Below, in pieces: positions 51,990 to 60,511 of a stretch of 64,000 bases of DNA. The translations under genes were made by a program, and so were the position numbers. Each line of letters opens with the position of its first letter. The first letter of the stretch is position 1. The stretch is from the NCBI RefSeq assembly GCF_030252345.1, contig NZ_CP126980.1:2991501-3055500 (forward strand), read 5' to 3'. The notes under the pieces were generated by a model. It made no database searches. It worked only from the letters and a program-made list of their open reading frames with translations, and was not told the DNA's origin. This DNA is from Actinoplanes oblitus. Its GTDB lineage: Bacteria > Actinomycetota > Actinomycetes > Mycobacteriales > Micromonosporaceae.

Positions 51990-53348
51990 ATGCGTGTTCG
52001 CCGCCAGGTACTGGCACTGGTCGCCGGGGTGGGGGTGGCACTCGGGTCGGTCGTGGCGTTCGCCGCGACGGGTGAGGCCGCGGTCGCCTGCTCGTCGACG
52101 GTCTGGGCGGAAGGGGTGACCTACACCGCCGGCCAGCAGGTGACGTATCAGTCCAAGCTCTACCAGGCGCTGGTCACCCACACCGCGTACGCCGGGGCCG
52201 GCTGGAACCCGGCGGCGACACCAACCCTGTGGAAGGACCTCGGCGCGTGCAGTGGTGGCGGCACGCCGAGCCCGTCGGTGTCGGTGACCACCAGTAAGCC
52301 GCCGTCGCCTTCTCCCTCGGTCTCCACCTCGCCCACCTCGCCCACGCCCACCTCGCCCACGCCGACCTCGCCCACGCCGACCTCGACCGGCGGGACCGGC
52401 TGCGCGACCAAGGGCCGCCCGGCCGGCAAGGTGCTCCAGGGTTACTGGGAGAACTGGGACGGCGCGTCGAACGGCGTGCACCCCGGCCTGGGCTGGATCC
52501 CGGTCAACGACAGCCGGATCACCCAGCACGGATACAACGTGCTGATGGCGGCCTTCCCGGTGATCCGCTCGGACGGCACGGTGCTCTGGGAGAACGGCAT
52601 GGACGCCGGCGTCAAGGTGCCGACCCCCGCGGAGATCTGCGCGGCCAAGGCCCAGGGCGCCACGGTCCTGATGTCGATCGGCGGCGCGGCGGCCGGCATC
52701 GACCTGAGTTCCAGCGCGGTCGCCGACAAGTTCGTCGCCAGCATCGTGCCGATTCTGAAGGCCAACAACTTCGACGGCATCGACATCGACATCGAGACCG
52801 GGCTCTCCGGCAGCGGGAACATCGGCACGCTCTCCACCTCCCAGTCGAACCTGATCCGGATCATCGACGGGGTGCTCGCCCAGATGCCGGCGAACTTCGG
52901 GCTGACCATGGCGCCGGAGACCGCGTACGTGACCGGTGGCAGCGTGACCTATGGATCGATCTGGGGCTCGTACCTGCCGATCATCAAGAAGTACCTGGAC
53001 AACGGGCGGCTGTGGTGGCTCAACATGCAGTACTACAACGGCTCGATGTACGGGTGCTCGGGTGACTCGTACTCGGCGGGGACCGTGCAGGGCTTCACGG
53101 TGCAGACCCAGTGCCTGAACAACGGGCTCACGATCCAGGGCGTGACGGTCAGGATTCCGTACGACAAGCAGGTTCCGGGGCTGCCCGCCCAGTCCGGTGC
53201 GGGTGGCGGGTACATGGCGCCGTCGCTGGTCTCCCAGGCGTACAACTCGGTGCCCGGGATCAAGGGCCTGATGACCTGGTCGATCAACTGGGACGGCTCG
53301 AAGGGCTGGACCTTCGGCGACAACGTGAAGGCCCTGCAGGGCCGCTGA
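51990..53348 (+). CDS. Secreted GH18 chitinase with N-terminal chitin-binding module
   Basis: 452 residues, ATG behind GAGGAG. Signal peptide (QVLALVAGVGVALGSVVAFA, then ATGEAAVA), a CBM5/12-type module at about 32-85 (WAEGVTYTAGQQVTYQSKLY and AGWNPAATPTLWKDLG), a Pro/Ser/Thr linker with PTS repeats, and a GH18 catalytic domain with the D-x-x-D-x-D-x-E motif FDGIDIDIETG (E269 is the acid). LMSIGGAAAG, MAPET and MTWSINWDGS are further family blocks. It hydrolyses chitin outside the cell. No DasR-type operator was found in the short upstream region. A strong bidirectional terminator follows. Confidence 0.93.
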   Translation: MRVRRQVLALVAGVGVALGSVVAFAATGEAAVACSSTVWAEGVTYTAGQQVTYQSKLYQALVTHTAYAGAGWNPAATPTLWKDLGACSGGGTPSPSVSVTTSKPPSPSPSVSTSPTSPTPTSPTPTSPTPTSTGGTGCATKGRPAGKVLQGYWENWDGASNGVHPGLGWIPVNDSRITQHGYNVLMAAFPVIRSDGTVLWENGMDAGVKVPTPAEICAAKAQGATVLMSIGGAAAGIDLSSSAVADKFVASIVPILKANNFDGIDIDIETGLSGSGNIGTLSTSQSNLIRIIDGVLAQMPANFGLTMAPETAYVTGGSVTYGSIWGSYLPIIKKYLDNGRLWWLNMQYYNGSMYGCSGDSYSAGTVQGFTVQTQCLNNGLTIQGVTVRIPYDKQVPGLPAQSGAGGGYMAPSLVSQAYNSVPGIKGLMTWSINWDGSKGWTFGDNVKALQGR

Positions 53349-53362
53349 CCTCGCTGACTCCC

Positions 53363-53399
53363 CGATCGCCGGCCCGGACCGTCCCCGGGCCGGCGATCG
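53363..53399. terminator. Bidirectional terminator between chitinase and DHFR-family genes
   Basis: CGATCGCCGGCCCGG and CCGGGCCGGCGATCG form a perfect 15-bp stem with a 7-base loop, 14 bases behind the chitinase stop and 4 bases before the end of the convergent gene. Confidence 0.8.
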
Positions 53400-53403
53400 T
53401 CGT

Positions 53404-53961
53404 TCAGGCGGCCTGGTAGCGCAGGTAGACCACGCCGTTGGCGAAGCGCTGCTGTTCGGCCAGTTTCAGGTCGAGCCGGACGCCGGTGGGCAGGAAGCGG
53501 GTGCCGCCGCCGACCGAGACCGGCGAGACGAACAGCTGCACCTCGTCGACCAGGCCGGCCCGGAAGGCGTGAGCGGCCAGGTGCGGGCCGCCGATGCTCA
53601 GGTCCCGGTCGGCGGTGTCCTTCAGGGCCTGCACGGTCTTCGGGTCGAAGGCACGTTCGATCCGGGTGCGCGGGGTGTCGGTGGACTCCAGCGACGTGGA
53701 GTAGACGATCTTGTCGGCGGCCTGCCAGATCGCGGCGTAGTCGAGGGCCGCGGGCGACGGGTCCGGCCCCACGTGCGGATCGGCCCAGAATCGCATCACC
53801 TCGTAGAGCCGGCGGCCGTACAGATAGGTGCCGATCGGCCGCTCCAGATCGTTGACGAACGAGTGCACCTCCTCGTCCGGCTGGCTCCAGTCGAAGTTGC
53901 CCCGCTCGTCGTTGATGTAGCCGTCCAGCGAGGTGATCCCGGTGCAGATCAGCCGTGCCAT
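53404..53961 (-). CDS. Dihydrofolate reductase-family protein (RibD C-terminal type)
   Basis: 185 residues from the ATG before ARLICTGITSLDGYIND. The RibD_C/DHFR-like fold is evident: S-L-D-G-Y at the start, TYLYGRRLYEVMRFW (the G-R-R-x-Y/T-x-E block), DRDLSIGGPHLAAHAFRAGLVDEVQLFVSPV (the G-G motif of the NADPH site) and FLPTG near the end. Members reduce pteridine- or riboflavin-precursor-like compounds with NADPH; many have no known substrate, and that holds here. A single gene, convergent with the chitinase. Confidence 0.88.
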   Translation of the reverse strand: MARLICTGITSLDGYINDERGNFDWSQPDEEVHSFVNDLERPIGTYLYGRRLYEVMRFWADPHVGPDPSPAALDYAAIWQAADKIVYSTSLESTDTPRTRIERAFDPKTVQALKDTADRDLSIGGPHLAAHAFRAGLVDEVQLFVSPVSVGGGTRFLPTGVRLDLKLAEQQRFANGVVYLRYQAA

Positions 53962-54044
53962 GCCGTCTCCCTCGAGAGTTGTCCATGGGTCAGAGGTCAA
54001 CAACCAAAACGATCGATCACCATGGTCGGCCTGGCCGAGTGCGG

Positions 54045-54390
54045 CCACGCAGCCGCGAGGCCACGCTGGCAGATCTTTTTCGTACGCTCGGGGTCACCGA
54101 CCCCGGCAACGCCACGGTGGACGGACGTCCGGTCGAGACCTCGACGCCGATCGAGGACTCCGGCCCGCACGAGGGCGCGGTGCCGAACCTCGGGCCGCCA
54201 CCGCGTTCCGGTCCGCCCATGCCGCCACCCTACGAGATGGTGCTGGTCGCCGGGCTGGAGGCGGGCCGGGCGTTTCTCTGCCGCCGGGCTGGCGGCGAGG
54301 CGCGCGGAGTTCGACGACATCGACCGGCTCGCCGTGCTGGACACGCTGACCAGGCCCTACGGGGACGGGGCGCCGGTCATCCCGGAGTGA
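54045..54390 (+). pseudogene. Remnant resembling an FHA/FtsK-type N-terminus
   Basis: One frame reads EATLADLFRTLGVTDPGNAT, then VDGRPVETSTPIEDSGPHEGAV and EMVLVAGLEAGRAFLC. The A-T-x-A-D-L-x-x-x-L, V-D-G-R-x-[VL] and S-G-x-x-E-G-A blocks occur at the N-terminus of FHA-containing FtsK/SpoIIIE-like proteins. The following matching sequence changes frame: ARRAEFDDIDRLAVLDTLTR then PYGDGAPVIPE ends at 54390. No start, no downstream ATPase and broken frames point to a decayed fragment. Family assignment is tentative. Confidence 0.35.
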
Positions 54391-55123
54391 CCGGCTTGCG
54401 GTAAACGCTGATGTGGTCGGTGCTCTCCGCGCCGAACGGCTCCCGTTCCCAGGTGGCGAACCGGTCCTCCAGCACCAGGCCGGCAGCTGTCGCCATCGCG
54501 TCGATCTGCTCCGGCCACTGGTAACGCATGCCGAACGGCTGCAACCGCACCCCGCCGTCGGTGAACGTGAGCGTCTGCCGGACGAACGTCTGGGCGGCAC
54601 GGTCGTACTGATGCAGGCGCACCGTCACCGCCTCCTCGGTCACCGACCGCACCTGCACCTGCTGCTCGTCCCGGTCGAAGTCGGCCGGGTCGGGCACGAA
54701 CGCCTCGATCACGAAGCGGCCGCCGGGCGCGAGGACCCGGGCCACATTGTGGAACAGCTCTTCCTGCCGGCCCGGCGAGGTGAGGTTGAACAGGGTGTTG
54801 AAGACCAGGTAGACCAGGGGGTACGGGCCGCGGACCGGGACGTCGGCCATGTCGCCGACGAGCACGGCGATGGCATCACCGCCCGGCTTGCCGCGCATCA
54901 GCTCGACCATCTCGGGGGACGCCTCGATGCCTTCCACCGGGACGCCTCGTGCGGCGAGCGGGAGGGCCACCCGGCCGGAGCCGATGGCCAGCTCCAGCAC
55001 CGGGCCGTCGCCGGCGATCCCGGCGAGGAAAGCCACGGCCGGCTCCGGGTCCGGCAGGGCGGGGCTGTCGTAGTGGGCCGCCCACTGCCGCCCGAACAGT
55101 CCCGGATCGTCAAGTTTCGCCAT
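54377..55123 (-). CDS. Class I SAM-dependent methyltransferase
   Basis: 248 residues. The Rossmann-like SAM site is visible: PVLELAIGSGRVALPLAARG (motif I, E-L-x-x-G-x-G), VEGIEASPEMVELMR (acidic residue binding the SAM ribose), VLVGDMADVPV (motif II) and LVYLVFNTLFNL (motif post II/III). The C-terminal part (VRLHQYDRAAQTFVRQTLTF, MRYQWPEQIDAMATAAGLVL) is that of small-molecule methyltransferases. The acceptor is unknown. Its last few bases overlap the opposite-strand remnant. It is a single gene; no biosynthetic cluster surrounds it. Confidence 0.88.
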   Translation of the reverse strand: MAKLDDPGLFGRQWAAHYDSPALPDPEPAVAFLAGIAGDGPVLELAIGSGRVALPLAARGVPVEGIEASPEMVELMRGKPGGDAIAVLVGDMADVPVRGPYPLVYLVFNTLFNLTSPGRQEELFHNVARVLAPGGRFVIEAFVPDPADFDRDEQQVQVRSVTEEAVTVRLHQYDRAAQTFVRQTLTFTDGGVRLQPFGMRYQWPEQIDAMATAAGLVLEDRFATWEREPFGAESTDHISVYRKPVTPG

Positions 55124-55449
55124 CCCCTAGATCTATCCCGCGAGGCGCGGACCGGCAACCGGTTTGTGCTCGTCGCCGACGCTGGAAGGCACTAGGGATC
55201 TTGCTTCGCCGGCCGCGAAGCGCAGAGAAACCGAGACCAGCCGCTCGGCGACTTCATCTCGGTTCCGAGCCGGCGTGAGATCACGCTGCGACGCACGCCT
55301 CGGGGCTGCCGCTCCACAATGGGAGAGCCGTCTTATGTGATCTTCGATCCGGTGGCGGGGGCCGGGGTGACGGTGTTTGCGGTGGCACCTCTCCTGTGAC
55401 GACAATGGCAGTCCGGGAAAGCCGCGTCAGAATTCGGGGGAGTGGACCG
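55124..55449. other. Intergenic region
   Basis: About 325 bases with no supportable gene. CTTCGC/GCGAAG around 55205-55221 form a small 6-bp stem with loop CGGCC. The GGGGGAG at its end is the ribosome site of the WXG100-like gene. Confidence 0.35.
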
Positions 55450-55700
55450 ATGCTGGGACGAGTACTCTCGACTGACCGGGCCAAGACGTCTATCCAGCAT
55501 GTTCAAGCGATCATCAATGGTGGTCTCACCGATCAGATCTCCCAGCTCGACGCGCCGGGAAAGACGCTGTCCACCTGGATGTCCGGGACGGTCCACCGGC
55601 CCAGCAGTTCCGCGATCGGACGTGGCCGGAGGTCACGGCCGCCCTCGACAAGGCCGAACAGGAATGGCATCAGTCGCGCGAGCAGTCGCAAAAATCATGA
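55450..55700 (+). pseudogene. WXG100-like small protein, frameshifted
   Basis: ATG start 8 bases after GGGGGAG. The first 40 codons read MLGRVLSTDRAKTSIQHVQA, then IINGGLTDQISQLDAPGKTL, a helix as in WXG100 (ESX substrate) proteins. Around 55570-55576 the frame must shift by one base. The continuation is LDVRDGPPAQQFRDRTWPEV, then TAALDKAEQEWHQSREQSQK, ending at TGA 55698-55700, i.e. the second helix. The turn would be D-V-[WR]-D-G-P-P-A-Q-Q-F: the position of the WXG tryptophan appears as Arg (CGG for TGG). Rebuilt length is about 83 residues. It lies 64 bases before the Ser/Thr kinase gene. Unshifted, the frame runs to a nonsense basic tail at 55740. Confidence 0.6.
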
Positions 55701-55764
55701 CCGTCGGCGTTGGATCATAATCGGTCGTCCGGCGCTTTAGATCATTTCTGGAAAGGGTGCGGGG

Positions 55765-57699
55765 ATGGCCGATCAGGAAGCGCTCGGCCGGGAATATCTG
55801 CTGCACGAGGAGATCGGACGGGGCGCTCTCGCGGTGGTCCGGCGGGCCACCCGGCGCTCCGGCGGCCCGTCACTCGCGGCCAAGCTGTTGCGCCCCGAGG
55901 TGGCCGGCGACCGCCGGGTCCGCGAGCTCTTCCTGCGCGAGGAGGCGGCGCTCCGCGACCTCGACCATCCCGGCATCGTCGGCCTGCGTGACCTGGTCGT
56001 CGAGGGCGGCACCCTGGCCCTGGTGATGGACTACGTGGACGGTCCGGATCTGCGCCGCCACCTGATCGGCAGGGGTGGCCGGCTGAGCGTGCCGGAGACC
56101 GCCACGATCATGGCCCAGGTGGCCGGCGCGGTCGCGGCCGCGCACGCCCAGGGCGTCGTCCACCTGGACCTCAAACCCGAAAACCTGCTTTTGGTACGCG
56201 ATACCGACCCGCCCGTGGCCCGGGTGACCGACTTCGGTGTCGCCGTCCTGCTGCTCGACGCCGAGCGCGGGGTGGCCGGGGGCACGCCCGGCTACACGGC
56301 ACCGGAGATCTGGCACGGCGCACCACCGACGGCGGCGGCCGATGTGTACTCGCTCGGTGTGCTCCTGGTCGAGCTGATCACCGGGGACATCGGGGGGGAC
56401 CCGGACGTGCTGCCCGAGGAGCTGTCCGGTCCGGCCCGGTCGTGCCTGGCCCCGGAGGCCCGGCGGCGTCCCACCGCCCGCCGGCTCGCCTCCTACCTGC
56501 GCACGCTGGTCGATTCCGGCGTCCTCGGCGAGGCACCGGCAGCCGGTCCGCCGACGGCGGCCGGTTCTCCGTTCGTGGCTGGTGCCGCGGCGGCCGCTGG
56601 TGCTGCCTCGGCGGCCGGGTTCTCGGCGGTGGCCGGGCCCTCGGTGGCTGGGCCCGCGGCGGCTGGGCCCGCGGCGGCTGGGCCCGCGGCGGCGGATGCC
56701 GCCGGGCAGACGCCGGTCTCCCGTCAGACCACATTGCGTGGCGCGGGTGCCGCGGCTGCTCCGGCGGCCGGTGGGACCTGGCAGTGGCCCGGCGCCGGAA
56801 GCTGGGCGGCCAGCGGACCGGTCGCCGCGCCGCCCGTCGCCGCGCCCGGCGCGCCTGACCACGTGGGGCTGTGGGCCGGGCAGTTCGGTAATGGGCCGCC
56901 GGTCGAGGTGCGCGAGACCCCGCTCCGGCCCGGCGTGACACCTCCGCCGCAACCGCCGGCGGCGCCACCGGACGGCGGCGGCCCGCGGGGCTGGCGGCGT
57001 GGTCCCCTGGTCACCCTCGGCGTGGTCCTGGTGATCGCCGCCGCGCTGATCGGCGCCAACGTCTACCGGTCCGCCCACGAGCGGGCCGGCCGTGCGGCGA
57101 ACGTGGCCGGCGTGACAAGTGCCCCGGCCGTCGTCACCGAGCCGACCGCGGCGGCCGGGCAGGACCCCACGCTGCCCACCGACCCGGTGGCGACCAGCGC
57201 CGCCACCACCACCCCGGCCGCCATCCGGGTCACCCTGGCCGGTTATGTCGAGGACGACGCCGGCACCCTGGCGATGTCGATCCGGGACGGTAAGGCGATC
57301 GCCTACGTCTGCGACGGTGACAAGGTCGAGGCCTGGCTGCGGGGCACCGCCCAGGACGGGAAACTCCGGCTCGCCGGCAAGGGTGGCACCAAGATCGTCG
57401 GGACGTTCAGCGCCCGCGGCGCCCAGGGCGACCTCACCATCCTCGGCAAGACCCACGGCTTCACCCTGACAACGGTCAAGAAACCGTCCGGGCTGTACCG
57501 CGCCTCCGCCCGGGTGCGCGGCGCCAAGGTGGCGGGTTCCTGGATCGTGCTGCCCGACGGCCGCCAGGTCGGGGTGCTCACCGAGGGCGACGAGATCGGC
57601 CCCGCTCCCCGGCTCGACGTCACCAGCCGCACCACCACCGTGAACGGCACCGAGATCGAGGTCGGCGCGATCGACGCCGACACCGGCACGGGGTTCTGA
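55765..57699 (+). CDS. Receptor-type serine/threonine protein kinase
   Basis: 644 residues. PASTA-less receptor kinase: kinase domain 8-265 with Gly loop EIGRGALAVV, K40 in SLAAKLL, catalytic VVHLDLKPENLLL (D135; the usual HRD Arg is Leu), DFG at 156-158 and the APE motif in TPGYTAPEIWHG. An Ala/Pro/Gly-rich juxtamembrane region of about 145 residues leads to one membrane helix (LVTLGVVLVIAAALIGANVY, about 415-434) and an outside domain of about 180 residues (VTLAGYVEDDAGTLAMSI, AYVCDGDKVEAWLRG) of a type I do not recognise. Loss of the HRD arginine suggests it does not need activation-loop phosphorylation. It overlaps nothing but is 1 base from the DUF6529 gene. Confidence 0.9.
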   Translation: MADQEALGREYLLHEEIGRGALAVVRRATRRSGGPSLAAKLLRPEVAGDRRVRELFLREEAALRDLDHPGIVGLRDLVVEGGTLALVMDYVDGPDLRRHLIGRGGRLSVPETATIMAQVAGAVAAAHAQGVVHLDLKPENLLLVRDTDPPVARVTDFGVAVLLLDAERGVAGGTPGYTAPEIWHGAPPTAAADVYSLGVLLVELITGDIGGDPDVLPEELSGPARSCLAPEARRRPTARRLASYLRTLVDSGVLGEAPAAGPPTAAGSPFVAGAAAAAGAASAAGFSAVAGPSVAGPAAAGPAAAGPAAADAAGQTPVSRQTTLRGAGAAAAPAAGGTWQWPGAGSWAASGPVAAPPVAAPGAPDHVGLWAGQFGNGPPVEVRETPLRPGVTPPPQPPAAPPDGGGPRGWRRGPLVTLGVVLVIAAALIGANVYRSAHERAGRAANVAGVTSAPAVVTEPTAAAGQDPTLPTDPVATSAATTTPAAIRVTLAGYVEDDAGTLAMSIRDGKAIAYVCDGDKVEAWLRGTAQDGKLRLAGKGGTKIVGTFSARGAQGDLTILGKTHGFTLTTVKKPSGLYRASARVRGAKVAGSWIVLPDGRQVGVLTEGDEIGPAPRLDVTSRTTTVNGTEIEVGAIDADTGTGF

Positions 57700-57700
57700 G

Positions 57701-58225
57701 GTGACGGCGCCGGTGACCGCGCGACGGCCGCTGGTGTGGCTGCCCGCGGTGACCGGTGTCGGCGTCGCTGTCGGGCTGGGCGTCTATGGTCGCCTGCACC
57801 ACCCGTCGGCGCTCGCCTTGTTCGACGCCTTCGGCCGCCCGATCGCGATCAAGGCGGGCCTGTCCAGCGGCGCCGCCTTCCTCGCCGTGGTGCAGCTGGT
57901 CTCGGCCCTCGCCATCTACGGCCGCCTCCCGTCCAGGCCGTGGACGCCGGTGCTGCATCGCTGGAGCGGCCGCCTCGCCGTGGTGCTCTCCCTGCCCGTC
58001 GCGATCCACTGCCTCTACGCCCTCGGGTTCGGCTTCGACAGCCCGCGCGTGCTCGCCCACTCGCTGCTCGGTTGCCTGTTCTACGGCGCCTTCGTCGCCA
58101 AGATGCTGATCCTCAGTCAGCCCGACGGCGGCCGGCCGTGGACCCTGCCCCTCGCCGGCGGCCTGGTCTTCGCCGCGCTCGCCGGCGTCTGGTTGACCTC
58201 CGCCCTCTGGTTCTTCCTCACCTGA
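57701..58225 (+). CDS. DUF6529 four-helix membrane protein
   Basis: 174 residues, GTG start one base after the kinase stop, so surely co-transcribed. Four to five membrane helices: LVWLPAVTGVGVAVGLGVYG, IKAGLSSGAAFLAVVQLVSALAI (in part), RLAVVLSLPVAIHCLYALGF and LPLAGGLVFAALAGVWLTSA. Histidines in LHRWSGRLAV, IHCLYAL and LAHSLLG are placed in or near helices, as in cytochrome b561-like proteins, and could bind haem. The kinase-DUF6529 coupling suggests a functional link. Function is unknown. Confidence 0.8.
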   Translation: MTAPVTARRPLVWLPAVTGVGVAVGLGVYGRLHHPSALALFDAFGRPIAIKAGLSSGAAFLAVVQLVSALAIYGRLPSRPWTPVLHRWSGRLAVVLSLPVAIHCLYALGFGFDSPRVLAHSLLGCLFYGAFVAKMLILSQPDGGRPWTLPLAGGLVFAALAGVWLTSALWFFLT

Positions 58226-58663
58226 CCCGCCGCCCGCGCCGCCTGCCGCATGCCCGCGCCATTCGCCGCATGCCCGAGTTACCCGCCGCCCGCCGCCCGC
58301 CGCCCGCCGCCCGCCGCCGGTCCGCGCCGTGCCGCCTGTTGTGCCCGCGCCACTCGCGCGCCGCGCCACCGGTGCTGCCCGCGCGCCGCGCCACCCGTGC
58401 CACTCGCGCGCCGCGCCACCGGTGCTGCCCGCGCGCCGCGCCATCGGCGCTGCCCGCGCGCCGCGCCACCCGGGCGCCATGCCGCCCGCGGCCTGTCCGC
58501 GCGCCGTGCCACCCGCATCGCGCCGGCGTGACGACAACCGGCGGGCGGTGTGACCCCCGCCGCAGCCCAAGTTCTTTGAATCTGAAATAGTTTCTGCGTC
58601 AACAACGTTGTGCGGGGCAGTCCGGGACGACAAGCCCCGGCCGGAGGTTTTCAGGAGCGGGTC
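58226..58663. repeat. Low-complexity GC-rich spacer with repeats and a palindrome
   Basis: CCGCCCG units are tandemly repeated around 58281-58318. A 43-bp block starting CACTCGCGCGCCGCGCCACC occurs at 58351-58393 and again at 58401-58443. Shorter GCGCGCCGCGCCA copies follow to about 58480. Open frames on both strands here are composition artefacts. At the far end, near 58602, AT-richer sequence with ACAACGTTGT marks the promoter of the flavin monooxygenase pair. Confidence 0.7.
58602..58611 (+). promoter_or_regulatory. Palindrome upstream of the flavin monooxygenase operon
   Basis: ACAACGTTGT is a perfect 10-bp palindrome 52 bases before the start codon, in the only AT-rich stretch of this spacer. 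A possible operator of a redox- or substrate-responsive repressor; no regulator gene is adjacent. Confidence 0.4.
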
Positions 58664-59773
58664 ATGCAATTCGGCATCTTCAGCGTCAGCGACATCACCA
58701 CCGACCCGACCACCGGGAAGACCCCGACCGAGGCCGAGCGCATCAAGGACATCGTCACGATCGCGAAGCACGCGGAGGAGGTCGGCCTCGACGTCTTCGC
58801 GCTCGGTGAGCACCACAACGAGCCGTTCTTCTCCTCCTCGCCGACCACCACGCTCGCCTACATCGCCGCGCGGACCACGACGCTGCAGCTCAGCACCGCG
58901 ACCACGCTGATCACCACGAACGACCCGGTGAAGATCGCCGAGGACTTCGCGATGCTCCAGCACCTCGCGGACGGCCGGGTCGACCTGATGCTCGGCCGCG
59001 GCAACACCGGGCCGGTGTACCCCTGGTTCGGCAAGGACATCCGGGCCGGTATCCCGCTGGCGATCGAGAACTACGGGCTGCTGCACAAGCTGTGGCGCGA
59101 GCATGTGGTCGACTGGGAGGGCAAGTTCCGCACGCCGCTCCAGTCGTTCACCTCGACGCCGCGGCCGCTCGACGACGTCCCGCCGTTCGTCTGGCACGGC
59201 TCGATCCGCTCGCCGCAGATCGCCGAGCAGGCCGCCTACTACGGTGACGGCTTCTTCGCGAACCACATCTTCTGGCCGGCGTCCCACACCCAGCGCATGA
59301 TCAAGCTGTACCGCGAGCGGTTCGAGCACTACGGGCACGGCTCCGCCGACCAGGCCATCGTCGGCCTCGGCGGGCAGGTGTTCATGCGCAAGAACAGCCA
59401 GGACGCGGTCAACGAGTTCCGGCCGTACTTCGACAACGCCCCGGTCTACGGCCACGGCCCGTCGCTGGAGGACTTCAGCCGGGAGACTCCGCTGACGGTC
59501 GGCAGCCCGCAGCAGGTCATCGACAAGACCCTCAAGTTCCGCGACTACGTCGGCGACTATCAGCGTCAGCTGTTCCTGATGGACCACGCCGGCCTGCCGC
59601 TGAAGACCGTGCTGGAGCAGCTCGACCTGCTGGGCGAAGAGGTCGTCCCGGTGCTGCGCAAGGAGTTCGCGGCCCTGAAGCCGGCGCACGTGCCAGACGC
59701 GCCGACCCACGCCTCCCTGCTGGCCGCCAAGATCGCCGAGAACGCCGAGGAGAAGAAAGAGGTGCAGGCATGA
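58664..59773 (+). CDS. LLM-class flavin monooxygenase, CE1758 family
   Basis: 369 residues from the ATG behind CAGGAGCGG. Bacterial luciferase-like TIM barrel: MQFGIFSVSDITTDPTTGKT, FALGEHHNEPFFSSSPTTTL (the E-H-H active-site region), STATTLITTNDPVKIAEDFA and DLMLGRGNTGPVYPWFGKDI (flavin phosphate region). The sequence and the FMN-reductase partner identify the CE1758 subfamily, whose enzymes are fed FMNH2 by CE1759 reductases. The substrate is not known. It overlaps the reductase gene by 4 bases (ATGA). Confidence 0.93.
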   Translation: MQFGIFSVSDITTDPTTGKTPTEAERIKDIVTIAKHAEEVGLDVFALGEHHNEPFFSSSPTTTLAYIAARTTTLQLSTATTLITTNDPVKIAEDFAMLQHLADGRVDLMLGRGNTGPVYPWFGKDIRAGIPLAIENYGLLHKLWREHVVDWEGKFRTPLQSFTSTPRPLDDVPPFVWHGSIRSPQIAEQAAYYGDGFFANHIFWPASHTQRMIKLYRERFEHYGHGSADQAIVGLGGQVFMRKNSQDAVNEFRPYFDNAPVYGHGPSLEDFSRETPLTVGSPQQVIDKTLKFRDYVGDYQRQLFLMDHAGLPLKTVLEQLDLLGEEVVPVLRKEFAALKPAHVPDAPTHASLLAAKIAENAEEKKEVQA

Positions 59774-60384
59774 AGCAGCGCTCGCTCGTGGTGATCAGCT
59801 CGGGCCTGAGCCAGCCGTCCTCCACCCGCCTGCTCGCTGACCAGCTGTCCGCGGCGGCGGGGCGGGCCGCTGCCCAGCTCGGTGTCACCGTGGACGTCCA
59901 GGTCGTCGAGCTGCGCGACCTGGCCCACGGGATCACCGATCACATGTTGACCGGGTTCCCGCCGGCCGCGCTGAAGCAGGCGCAGGACGCGGTGGCCGCC
60001 GCCGACGGCCTGATCGTGGTGACCCCGGTCTTCAGCGCCGGTTACTCCGGGCTGTTCAAGTCGTTCTTCGACGTCCTGGAGAAGGACACGCTCGTCGACA
60101 AGCCGATCCTGCTCGCGGCGACGGCCGGCACCGCCCGGCACTCGCTGGTGCTGGAGCATGCGCTGCGACCGCTCTTCGCCTACCTGCGGGCGTTGCCGCT
60201 GCCGACAGCGGTCTTCGCGGCCAGCGACGACTGGGGCGCGAACTCGGTGGAGGGTCCGCTGCGCGGGCGGATCGAGCGGGCGGCCGGGGAGTTGGCCCGG
60301 GAGCTGGAGCGGCGGGCACCGGCGACGGTGACGGATCCGTTCGCGCTGACCGAGAGCTTCGAGGACATGCTCAAGAGCTTCTGA
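59770..60384 (+). CDS. NAD(P)H-dependent FMN reductase, CE1759 family
   Basis: 204 residues. Flavodoxin-like fold: VVISSGLSQPSSTRLLADQL (the phosphate-binding S-x-x-S-x-[ST] loop) and GLIVVTPVFSAGYSGLFKSFFDVLE (the P-x-[FY]-x-x-x-Y-S-G-x-x-K motif that holds FMN). It supplies reduced FMN to the monooxygenase encoded just before, with an ATGA overlap. The pair is known from corynebacteria and other actinomycetes (CE1758/CE1759). A perfect 15-bp-stem hairpin follows 7 bases behind the stop, so this is the end of the operon. Confidence 0.92.
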   Translation: MKQRSLVVISSGLSQPSSTRLLADQLSAAAGRAAAQLGVTVDVQVVELRDLAHGITDHMLTGFPPAALKQAQDAVAAADGLIVVTPVFSAGYSGLFKSFFDVLEKDTLVDKPILLAATAGTARHSLVLEHALRPLFAYLRALPLPTAVFAASDDWGANSVEGPLRGRIERAAGELARELERRAPATVTDPFALTESFEDMLKSF

Positions 60385-60391
60385 CGATCTG

Positions 60392-60426
60392 ACGAGGCGG
60401 CCCGGCGAGATGCCGGGCCGCCTCGT
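60392..60426 (+). terminator. Terminator of the flavin monooxygenase operon
   Basis: ACGAGGCGGCCCGGC and GCCGGGCCGCCTCGT form a perfect 15-bp stem with the loop GAGAT, followed by TCGTC. A clear intrinsic-type hairpin without a long T-run. Confidence 0.85.
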
Positions 60427-60511
60427 TCGTCAGGCCGGCAACGCGAACGTTTCCCCGGTTGGCATACGGAGTGCGTCGACTAAGACACGTTCCGTTGTTC
60501 AAGCTGGTCGG

